Source: Actinomycetota bacterium (GTDB lineage: Bacteria; Actinomycetota; Aquicultoria; Aquicultorales; Aquicultoraceae). From it: DNA of 11,195 nt. The notes beneath the pieces were generated by a model. It worked only from the letters and a program-made list of their open reading frames with translations. It made no database searches and had not been told where the DNA came from. The position numbers and the translations under genes are program-made. Below are positions 5,732 through 11,195 of this stretch, piece by piece. Within the stretch, counting starts at the first letter, position 1; every line of letters begins with the position of its first letter. The stretch spans positions 1 to 11,195 of the forward strand of contig JASEIR010000039.1 in NCBI GenBank assembly GCA_030017355.1. The letters run 5' to 3'.

Positions 5732-6390
5732 AGCTTACCCAGATTATTGCTCGCGATATTCCTGATGCCTGGTTTCAGGCTATTAATGCTGTGGTTAATG
5801 ACGGCTTTGAGTATGTTATTGAGCGGGGTAGTTACAAGGGAAGCAAAAGAAGGGAACTTGATTTTGTAACGATTCAGATTACTCATCCAGGCACGCGGCC
5901 TCTAGTTCCCGATATACCTGCTCACCTTGGGTTAACCCCGCCTGCTTCTGAAGAATATGTGGAGGATTATTTAAGATACCTGATGACCTCGGAAAAGCAG
6001 GAAAACGAGCAGTATACATATGGTGAGTACCTAGAACCGCAAATTTTTGAGGTAATAAGGATGTATAAGGAAGATGGCTTGGGCACAAACCAGGCATGTA
6101 TGGCTGTCTGTGACCGGAACTCCATTTATTTAGATGATCCGCCATGCCTTCGCCAGGTTGATACGCGCGTGCGCTATGGCAAGCTTCATTTTATAGTTTA
6201 CTTTCGCTCATGGGATTTGTGGGGAGGCTTTCCAGCAAATCTAGCGGGCTTACAGATGATGAAAGAGTTTATGGCAAGCGAGATAGGTGTCGAAGACGGA
6301 GAGATTATTGCTGTTTCAAAGGGGCTGCACCTTTACGAGTATGCATGGCCTCTTGCTGATATAAGAATAGGCAAAAAACGCAATGGTTAG
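5728..6390 (+). CDS. thyA: Thymidylate synthase, short archaeal type
   Basis: A 220-aa thymidylate synthase of the ThyA fold that would methylate dUMP to dTMP using methylene-tetrahydrofolate. Catalytic Cys140 lies in DPPC-LRQVD; the histidine that follows the cysteine in classical bacterial enzymes is Leu here, as I recall for archaeal TysY-type proteins. Phosphate and nucleotide contacts are present: R160-S-W-D163, G167-x-P-x-N171 and H201-x-Y203. The length of about 220 rather than 264 also fits the archaeal type. The start is supported by GAGGAG 6 nt upstream and by ATGA overlap with the DUF4342 gene. No dihydrofolate reductase gene is nearby. A related dCMP hydroxymethylase activity cannot be excluded, but N171, which reads the uracil ring, favours dUMP. 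Confidence 0.85.
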   Translation: MKLTQIIARDIPDAWFQAINAVVNDGFEYVIERGSYKGSKRRELDFVTIQITHPGTRPLVPDIPAHLGLTPPASEEYVEDYLRYLMTSEKQENEQYTYGEYLEPQIFEVIRMYKEDGLGTNQACMAVCDRNSIYLDDPPCLRQVDTRVRYGKLHFIVYFRSWDLWGGFPANLAGLQMMKEFMASEIGVEDGEIIAVSKGLHLYEYAWPLADIRIGKKRNG

Positions 6391-6409
6391 AGTTTAAGTC
6401 TTGAGTTTG

Positions 6410-6427
6410 TTAAGCCGATAGGCTTAA
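6410..6427 (+). promoter_or_regulatory. Hairpin occupying the ribosome site of the PilZ gene
   Basis: TTAAGCC (6410-6416), loop GATA, GGCTTAA (6421-6427) is a perfect 7-bp hairpin ending one base before the ATG at 6429. No clear Shine-Dalgarno is present, so the hairpin takes its place and could limit initiation, or make it depend on translation of thyA, whose stop is 38 bp upstream. There is no T-tract, so it is not an intrinsic terminator. Confidence 0.5.
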
Positions 6428-6428
6428 T

Positions 6429-7124
6429 ATGGGGAAGAAGGGCAAAGAGGAGAACTTAATAGATTGGTTATCGCTTAAGAGGGTGCTAAAGCCAGGCACG
6501 CAGATGGACATTCAATTCGATGAGAGCGATTCGCCTGTGCCCTATGTTGTCTTGATGACGTTTGATACCCCGCTGGTTGTTTGCCGCATTGCAGATGGAG
6601 TGAAAGCGCCAAAAGTCGAAGAAGGGTCCTCTCCTATGATTTATATGCCTGCCTCTCGCGATTTTTGCTCGTTTAAGGCAATTGTCAAGCAGTGTGCCGA
6701 GGGTGGAGCATATCTTGCTATAAGCCCAGAGACAAGTGCCGAGTTTTTAAGAAGGCGCAGATCAATCCGCGTTAAAGCTCCTGCTGGCATTGCATACCGC
6801 GTTCAATTTGAGGGCAAGAGCAATATCTACAAAGGAGTCTCTGTTCAGGATATAAGCAGGGGCGGAATAGGCCTACTTGTTTATGCTGCTGGCCTAATAG
6901 CGGAAGGAACGAAGGTCAAGATTGTTATAGAACTGCCTCAGCTTGGCGAGCGGGTTTCAGCTTCTGGTGTGGTTTCTCACTGTGTGCCATATGGAAGCAT
7001 CCCGCGTATGTATCGGATTGGAATCAGGTTTACGATGATAAGCCCTCGTGATAAGCAAACTATAGCAATGTTCATTGACCAGCATGAAAAAAATGTTAAA
7101 AGTGTTAGCCGTCTTGCACAGTAA
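6429..7124 (+). CDS. PilZ-domain c-di-GMP effector, YcgR-like
   Basis: A 231-aa cytoplasmic protein with a YcgR-like N-terminal beta domain (about 14-105) and a C-terminal PilZ domain (about 106-222). The c-di-GMP binding motifs are intact: RxxxR as R110-R-S-I-R114 within an arginine run (R108-R111), and DxSxxG as D141-I-S143-R-G-G146. The later YRIGIRF strand is also typical. Such proteins bind c-di-GMP and act on flagellar motors, pili or exopolysaccharide; no motility gene is present here to tell which. It lies 38 bp after thyA on the same strand and may be cotranscribed. Initiation at the ATG is poorly supported by a ribosome site (hairpin at 6410-6427), so the first 10 residues are less certain. 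Confidence 0.88.
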   Translation: MGKKGKEENLIDWLSLKRVLKPGTQMDIQFDESDSPVPYVVLMTFDTPLVVCRIADGVKAPKVEEGSSPMIYMPASRDFCSFKAIVKQCAEGGAYLAISPETSAEFLRRRRSIRVKAPAGIAYRVQFEGKSNIYKGVSVQDISRGGIGLLVYAAGLIAEGTKVKIVIELPQLGERVSASGVVSHCVPYGSIPRMYRIGIRFTMISPRDKQTIAMFIDQHEKNVKSVSRLAQ

Positions 7125-7177
7125 AGCTTGCTAGAGAATGCCCTCAGGTCCCATAAACCCCATAACACCAAAACTTA

Positions 7178-8167
7178 CTAAATAATACCTATGCAACCTC
7201 CAAAGGTAAAGGCATATAATTTAAGGCCATTTGGAAGGCCCTTAAGTTTTAAAACTCCAGATACAAATCTATCAGCTCTGAAGATGTTGTACAGGCGTGG
7301 CTCCTTTACTGTTACTTCTGAGTCTGTAACATCATCGCCTCTTGTTGAATCATCTAACGGTTTGTCGTTAAACTCAAGACTAAAGCGGATTGGCTCGGGC
7401 GTTCGAGGCATCATTACCAAGTTCACCGAAACGGCTTTAAATGGTACAACCAGATAATCAGATTTATTGGTTCCCACATGCTCAAGATACTGCCTATCCG
7501 CTCGCCAGCGTCCTTGCAGGTAAAGCCCATGCCGGCTGTAGATACCTGGATCGTCGTAAAAGAACTCCTCCATCTTGTGAAATCCACCAGGATTATTAAT
7601 AATTCCTCTTGAATATCCACAATATAATTCCTCTGATGGGGGCTGGCAGATTGCTTTCTTTTCTTTAACTAAAGGTATGTTGGATAAATCAAGTTCAGGA
7701 TTTATGTCTTGCAGAAGTGCTCGAAGCTGAATCTCGGTATCCTGATAAGCACCCTCACCAATGTGATCATATACAATCTTGCCATTTAAAACCATATATT
7801 TACGTGGCCAGTAGGCATTGGCGTAAGCATGCCAGATTCTATAATGGTTATCTAGCACAATGGGGTATTTTAGACCGTAGTGGTTGACTACCCATCGTAC
7901 ATTTTCTGGGTCTCGCTCGAAGTCAAATTCAGGCGTATGCACGCCAATTAGAGTAAATCCTTTATCATGATATTTCTCGTGCCAATCTTCCAGATATGGC
8001 AATGTCCGAATGCAGTTAATTCAGCTGTAGGTCCAAAAATCGACCATAAACAGGTGGTTTGGCTTGTCAAGAATTGTGATTGGCTCTGAGTTAAGCCACA
8101 AATCACCACCTGTTAATTCAGGTGCGGACATTCCAATTGCTCGGCGAAAAATTTCTCTAAAGCTCAT
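7178..8167 (-). CDS. TlpA/DipZ-like thioredoxin-fold selenoprotein (UxxC), read through TGA
   Basis: A 329-residue frame if the TGA at 8021-8023 is read as selenocysteine. Residues 13-40 (MSAPELTGGDLWLNSEP) and MVDFWTYS-U49-I-N-C52-IRTLPYLEDW give the usual DipZ-type thioredoxin start, with U replacing the first Cys of CxxC. The domain continues with IGVHTPEF, the cis-Pro-type segment WPRKYMV and a C-terminal part (about 170-329, ELYCGYSRG, GLYLQGRWR) like the DipZ C-terminal domain. It would act as a thiol-disulfide oxidoreductase. No signal peptide or DsbD-like membrane part is seen. The ATG at 8167 is in frame; an ATG at residue 13 is an alternative, and both have weak ribosome sites. Starting at the TTG at 8002 would remove the active site. 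A nonsense mutation is the main alternative, but position and downstream hairpin argue against it. Its 3' end converges on the PilZ gene with 53 bp between them. Confidence 0.8.
7980..8001 (-). promoter_or_regulatory. Candidate bacterial SECIS hairpin
   Basis: In the mRNA, UGCCA, a bulged U, AUCU, loop GGA, AGAU and UGGCA form a 9-bp stem with a single bulge. The stem begins 20 nt and the apical loop about 30 nt after the UGA, within the 16-37 nt window usual for bacterial SECIS elements. The E. coli fdhF element recognised by SelB likewise has a bulged U below an apical loop starting with GG. The hairpin also encodes residues LPYLEDWH, so it must serve both coding and signalling. Confidence 0.65.
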
Positions 8168-8183
8168 GGGCAAATATTTACCC
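8168..8183. promoter_or_regulatory. 16-bp near-palindrome against the selenoprotein start
   Basis: GGGCAAATATTTACCC is symmetric except for one base pair and abuts the ATG at 8167 of the minus-strand gene. In the mRNA it would form a hairpin directly before the start codon; as DNA it could be an operator. No protein can be assigned. Confidence 0.35.
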
Positions 8184-8246
8184 AAAAACAGAACAGCTAG
8201 ACGAAAATTGAAAATTTTTCACTATGGAGAACGGGTGCAAAGCAGT

Positions 8247-8277
8247 TTGAATTAGCTGCCCAGCTAATGGGTACATT
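8247..8277 (+). promoter_or_regulatory. cbiM promoter with long spacer and perfect dyad (MerR-like layout)
   Basis: ATTAGCTG (8251-8258), CC, CAGCTAAT (8261-8268) is a perfect 8-bp inverted repeat. It lies between a possible -35 TTGAAT (8247-8252) and -10 TACATT (8272-8277) separated by 19 bp. A 19-bp spacer with a dyad inside is the arrangement of promoters activated by MerR-family metal sensors. The start would lie near 8284, about 20 nt before the cbiM ATG. A simple repressor site is the alternative. It may also affect the divergent selenoprotein gene, 84 bp away. Confidence 0.4.
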
Positions 8278-8304
8278 TACGAAAAAAGAAAGGCTTAACA
8301 ACCT

Positions 8305-8961
8305 ATGTCGCACATACATCTTCCTGATGGAGTAATTCCGACCTTCTGGTGGGTCATGGGCTATATCCTTGCCTCTGCCGTTTTGGCATTTGCTTTTTAT
8401 CAAACAAAATCTACAAATATTCAGCGGAAAGTTCCACTTCTTGGCATGATGGCTGCCTTAATGCTGGTCTCCCAGTCAATACCCTTAGGACCTATACCAT
8501 TTCACCTAAATCTGGCTGTTTTATCAGGTATTATTCTTGGGCCTTGGCTAGGCCTTATAGCTGTTTTTATTTCAAATCTGTTCTTAGCTTTTGTTGGGCA
8601 TGGTGGAATAACTGTGGTTGGTTTGAATACGCTGGTTGTTGGCAGCGAGGCTATTCTTGGAAGCTTTCTTTTCGCAATTCTAAGAAAGCAGATGCTCTCG
8701 GTAATGATTGCTGCAATGTTAACAACGTTTATAACTTTGATTGTTTCAATATCCTTAATGGTTGGCATTGTTGCCTTGTCGCAGGTAAATCCTGCTTTTA
8801 TTCTTGGGGAAAGAGCTGGCGGTGGCCCTGCAATTAAGCTATCTATTCCAAGGTTTGTTATGATTATCGCACCTTTTGCTACTATCGGGACTATTATCGA
8901 ATCGCTTATAACTGGGCTGGTTGTAAGGTTCATAACAGTGGTTAGAAGCGATATTCTTTGA
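8305..8961 (+). CDS. cbiM: CbiM, substrate-binding S component of a cobalt/nickel ECF transporter
   Basis: A 218-aa membrane protein with about six hydrophobic segments. The N-terminus MSHIHLPDGVIP is the CbiM/NikM metal-binding loop; these proteins bind Co2+ or Ni2+ through the N-terminal residues and histidines of this loop, here H3 and H5, with H67 and H99 (GHGGITVVG) as further conserved positions. The second residue is Ser rather than the usual His of MHI, so the site geometry may differ unless the Met or start is processed. AAAGG lies 11 nt before the ATG. It heads a cbiM-cbiQ-cbiO cluster for metal import, likely feeding cobalamin or nickel enzymes; sequence alone does not separate cobalt from nickel. 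Confidence 0.9.
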   Translation: MSHIHLPDGVIPTFWWVMGYILASAVLAFAFYQTKSTNIQRKVPLLGMMAALMLVSQSIPLGPIPFHLNLAVLSGIILGPWLGLIAVFISNLFLAFVGHGGITVVGLNTLVVGSEAILGSFLFAILRKQMLSVMIAAMLTTFITLIVSISLMVGIVALSQVNPAFILGERAGGGPAIKLSIPRFVMIIAPFATIGTIIESLITGLVVRFITVVRSDIL

Positions 8962-9025
8962 AGCAAGGGACGTTCTTTACTTATTGAACTTATCTATTAC
9001 TGAAGGTTATTAAAGGTTGGCATCT

Positions 9026-9730
9026 ATGGATATTTCTTTTATTGATAACCTTGCATATAACACAGACAGTATTATGCACCGAGCATCGGCGCTCTCAAAG
9101 GTGGTAATGGTTGCATTTGTAATAGCTGCTGTTGTTATAAGCCTAGACCCTACAGTCCTTACCATAGCTCTGATTACATTGCTTATTATGATTCCACTGT
9201 CTAATCTACCTGTTCATAAAATATTGATATTTGGTGGATATGCTTTGTTTTTTGGTTTGATATTTGCTCTTAGCCAGACGGGAGGCGGAATTGTTGCGTC
9301 AGCTATTATCGTCCTCAAGGCAGAAACCGCAGCGATTTCTTTGATCTTGCTAATTACAACAACTCCATACCCGCAGATATTTGCCATTTTGCAGAAGGTT
9401 CTGCCCTCAATTTTGGTTGACGCAATGCTTATTACCTACCGCACGTTTTTTATTTTAATAAAACAGGTTAATAATCGGTTGACTGCTATCCGTGTTCGTG
9501 GGGGATATTCAGCGTTAGGCATAAGGAAGAATTTGGGCTCTATAGGAAGAATAATAGGGCATGGTCTTATTCATGCCTGGGAACTAAGTGAAAGCATGCA
9601 AAATGTGATGTTTGTCAGGGGATATAAAGGGAAGCTTCCGGTAAGTTTTTCATGGCGTTCTGTAGGTATATACGATATTCTACCACTCACCATCGGGGTT
9701 GCGATTTTTGCTCTGGCGGTGGTTAGATGA
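9026..9730 (+). CDS. cbiQ: CbiQ, transmembrane coupling (T) component of the ECF transporter
   Basis: A 234-aa EcfT-type protein that transmits ATPase movement to CbiM. Hydrophobic segments fill the first 110 residues and the end. The two cytoplasmic coupling motifs of the Ala-Arg-Gly type appear as V157-R158-G159-G and V197-R198-G199-Y-K-G. The frame also starts at a TTG at 9017, but AAAGG (9012-9016) would touch it; the ATG at 9026 has 9 nt spacing and is preferred, although GAAGG at 9002-9006 could serve the TTG. The 64-bp gap after cbiM is too short for cbiN. The TGA stop overlaps the next ATG (ATGA). Confidence 0.9.
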   Translation: MDISFIDNLAYNTDSIMHRASALSKVVMVAFVIAAVVISLDPTVLTIALITLLIMIPLSNLPVHKILIFGGYALFFGLIFALSQTGGGIVASAIIVLKAETAAISLILLITTTPYPQIFAILQKVLPSILVDAMLITYRTFFILIKQVNNRLTAIRVRGGYSALGIRKNLGSIGRIIGHGLIHAWELSESMQNVMFVRGYKGKLPVSFSWRSVGIYDILPLTIGVAIFALAVVR

Positions 9731-10563
9731 GTGAGATTATAAGGGTTGGTTGCATAAGGCATGTCTATCCTGACAAAACCGAGGTGTTAATTTGCGGCCT
9801 TGAATTTGTTGTAAAAGAACATGAGAGAGTGGTAATTCTTGGGCCCAATGGTTCAGGTAAGACCACACTTTTAAACCACCTTATGGGTTTGCTTAAACCG
9901 GTCGAGGGAAAAGTAAGTGTTTTTGGAGTTGAGCCAAGCAGACACTTTGAAGAAATTAGGGAAAACTTTGGGGTTGTTTTTCAAGATATCGATGCTCAGC
10001 TAATAGCTCCAACCGTTTGGGATGATATAACTTTCTCACCTAGAAACTATGGCTATAAACCTCAAGAGATCGAGCGCTTAGCAAATGAGATTATGAATCG
10101 AATAGGCATCGCAGATCTAAAGAAAAAAATTACACACTATTTAAGCGGAGGCGAAAAGAAAAAAGTGGCTTTAGCAGGAGCAATGATTAGCCGCCCAAAG
10201 CTTTTGATTTTGGATGAGCCGTTTGAGGGTTTAGATCCAAAGTCCAAGAGCGATATCATTGATCTCCTTAACGAGTTTAACAAGGATTTTGGAACCACTG
10301 TTGTTCTTACAACCCATGATGTGAATGTAGTTCCTCAGATTGCAGACCACGTCTATGTCATAGTGCATGGCAACATAGTGCTCTCAGGTAGTCCGAGCGA
10401 GGTTTTTCACCAGGTGGATTTTATTAGGTCGATCAATCTAGAACCACCTTTTACCTCAGAGCTGATTGCAAACCTTAGAGCTAGAGGGGTAATGATTGAA
10501 TACACGGTCGATTTTGAAAAACTGGTCGACGATATTGTTAAATTAATTAAGCGCTCGGCATAG
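9727..10563 (+). CDS. cbiO: CbiO, ATPase of the cobalt/nickel ECF transporter
   Basis: A 278-aa ABC ATPase that powers CbiMQ. Walker A is G39-PNGSGKT-T47, the Q-loop is VFQD (Q86), the signature is L139-SGGE, Walker B is LLILDEP (D163, E164), followed by the D-loop GLDP, and the H-loop is THD (H197). The C-terminal 60 residues carry the ECF-ATPase style extension. Only one ATPase gene is present, so it probably forms a homodimer. Translation is coupled to cbiQ by ATGA overlap. It converges on a small minus-strand gene 25 bp beyond its stop; no intrinsic terminator is evident there. Confidence 0.95.
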   Translation: MSEIIRVGCIRHVYPDKTEVLICGLEFVVKEHERVVILGPNGSGKTTLLNHLMGLLKPVEGKVSVFGVEPSRHFEEIRENFGVVFQDIDAQLIAPTVWDDITFSPRNYGYKPQEIERLANEIMNRIGIADLKKKITHYLSGGEKKKVALAGAMISRPKLLILDEPFEGLDPKSKSDIIDLLNEFNKDFGTTVVLTTHDVNVVPQIADHVYVIVHGNIVLSGSPSEVFHQVDFIRSINLEPPFTSELIANLRARGVMIEYTVDFEKLVDDIVKLIKRSA

Positions 10564-10588
10564 TTTCAGCACTTTCTCATCTTTCCTG

Positions 10589-10795
10589 TTATGCGGCTTC
10601 TGCTTCGACCACTTTTAGAATTTTCTCGGGTTTAATCTCGATTTGCTCAATTCGGCTAGCTGGCCAAATACGAATGATATTTTCATCTTTAATCCAAATG
10701 CTAACAAATCCTTCCATTGGCCGGTTATAATCGACGTCGCGTTCGTCAACTGTCACCGAGCTCCCATCCATTAGTCTAAACGTAAGTTTAGCCAC
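10589..10795 (-). CDS. 68-aa conserved-looking protein of unknown function
   Basis: A small soluble, beta-rich protein beginning MAKLTFRLMDG and containing RDVDYNRPMEGFVSIWIKDE followed by an IRIWPASRIEQIEI segment and a Glu/Ala tail. It looks like a compact single-domain protein in which a surface or metal ligand set is not evident. Start choice: the frame can begin at a GTG at 10804, but that overlaps the strong GGAGG (10808-10804). The GTG at 10795 is 8 nt after it and is preferred. I do not recognise the family. Its closest neighbour, cbiO, converges on it, so no operon partner is indicated. Confidence 0.72.
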   Translation of the reverse strand: MAKLTFRLMDGSSVTVDERDVDYNRPMEGFVSIWIKDENIIRIWPASRIEQIEIKPEKILKVVEAEAA

Positions 10796-10880
10796 CTTAA
10801 TCACCTCCGTGCTTCTATATACCCCTGAAAACGACCGCGGATTAGCCTTGATTGTTTTAAAAATTTATAATAAATTGCCC

Positions 10881-10920
10881 AAATGTAATAAGCGTTGGGG
10901 AAATGTAATAAGCATTGGGG
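10881..10920. repeat. 20-bp direct repeat before the STAS gene
   Basis: AAATGTAATAAGCGTTGGGG (10881-10900) is repeated at 10901-10920 with one change. The 20-bp period equals two helical turns, so both copies face the same side of DNA, as in tandem operator or activator sites. A TATAAT (10866-10871) lies just before it, with a weak -35, and may be the promoter of the STAS gene. It sits between that gene and the divergent 68-aa gene and could serve either. Confidence 0.6.
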
Positions 10921-10984
10921 TAAAGATTAGCTAATAAGAATTATTCATCCGACCATTATAGTTTTACAACGAGGTGATTTGTAG

Positions 10985-11195
10985 TTGTTAGAAAAGCAAT
11001 TAGATAATCTTAGAGTGAGGAGAACAGTTGTTAACAGCGTAGATATAGTTAAGGCATATGGTAAGTGTGACGTTTTTTCAGTTCAACTTTTTAAAGATGT
11101 TATGGCTGAAGTAATCGATGAAGGTAATACCAAGCTTATTGTTGATGTTAAGGACCTTGATTGCATTGACAGCAGTGGTCTTGTGGCTGTTCTCT
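10985..11195 (+). CDS. STAS-domain anti-sigma factor antagonist (partial)
   Basis: The first 70 residues of a SpoIIAA/RsbV-like STAS protein, cut by the window end. The frame reads through an N-terminal beta strand, the helix around residues 33-48 and then TKLIVDVKDLDCIDSSGLVAVL. The D62-S63-S64-G65 motif holds the serine phosphorylated by the anti-sigma kinase in this family (S63 by analogy with SpoIIAA S58). Unphosphorylated protein binds the anti-sigma factor and frees the sigma factor. The start is TTG: GAGGTG (10971-10976) lies 8 nt upstream, and no ATG or GTG fits as well. The partner kinase is not in view. Confidence 0.85.
   Translation, partial: MLEKQLDNLRVRRTVVNSVDIVKAYGKCDVFSVQLFKDVMAEVIDEGNTKLIVDVKDLDCIDSSGLVAVL

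Noticed and set aside
8021..8023. UGA reassigned genome-wide to Trp or Gly
   Set aside because: Other genes here end naturally with TGA (5729-5731, 8959-8961, 9728-9730), two of them in ATGA overlaps, and the in-frame TGA sits at a catalytic Cys rather than at a Trp or Gly position.
8200..8280. Possible cobalamin riboswitch before cbiM (GGAGAA...GGGTGCAA...AGCTGCCC)
   Set aside because: Some bases recall the B12 box, but the long P1 and other helices are missing in this 137-bp gap, and the key segment is better explained as a perfect 18-bp palindrome in a promoter.
8349..8966. Long frames overlapping cbiM on both strands
   Set aside because: They are shadows of cbiM, which has a clear start, family N-terminus and membrane pattern.
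10881..10930. Sigma-B-like promoter (GGGGTAAAG) for the STAS gene
   Set aside because: A matching -35 at the required distance is absent, and the GGGG ends belong to the 20-bp repeat.

Overview
The window looks like a chromosomal stretch of a moderately AT-rich, probably anaerobic, non-model bacterium, most likely from a metagenome. Signs of this are the mix of bacterial regulators (Rrf2, PilZ, STAS), a thymidylate synthase of the short archaeal type, a 'two-CW' cysteine-rich mini-protein, a likely selenoprotein, and dispersed palindromic elements between genes. Deep Actinomycetota or Firmicutes-like subsurface lineages would fit, but the sequence alone does not settle the taxon.

Layout. (1) 1-1511 (+): an M15-type peptidoglycan peptidase and an unrecognised 121-aa protein whose 3' end lies in a 21-bp tandem repeat that a one-base shift would turn into a QQAVANK-repeat tail. 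(2) 1512-2700: gene-poor, with an isolated long stem-loop, a nested cluster of REP/MITE-like palindromes, a 43-aa membrane peptide (-) and a possible pseudoknot. (3) 2705-5068 (-): two-CW protein, an Rrf2 regulator with three candidate [2Fe-2S] cysteines and a promoter with an overlapping repeat operator, then an NhaD-type Na+/H+ antiporter. (4) 5378-7124 (+): DUF4342-like protein, thymidylate synthase (ATGA overlap) and a PilZ protein. (5) 7178-8167 (-): a TlpA/DipZ-like thioredoxin-fold protein whose CxxC motif is written TGA-Ile-Asn-Cys. (6) 8305-10563 (+): cbiM-cbiQ-cbiO, an ECF cobalt/nickel importer without cbiN. (7) 10589-11195: a small unknown protein (-) and the start of a STAS-domain anti-anti-sigma factor (+).

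The main discovery is the selenoprotein. The usual ORF begins at a TTG at 8002, but the same frame continues upstream through one in-frame TGA, 8021-8023, to an ATG at 8167. The TGA falls exactly on the first catalytic Cys of the CxxC motif. A 9-bp hairpin with a bulged U and a GGA apical loop follows, at the distance expected of a bacterial SECIS. Automatic annotation would truncate this gene and lose its active site. UGA acts as a normal stop elsewhere in the window, so a genome-wide code change is unlikely.

Functionally the window combines envelope or peptidoglycan turnover, sodium/proton balance, redox-linked regulation, dTMP synthesis, c-di-GMP signalling, thiol redox chemistry and cobalt/nickel uptake. 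Apart from the thyA and cbi clusters, the genes look like independent units rather than one pathway.
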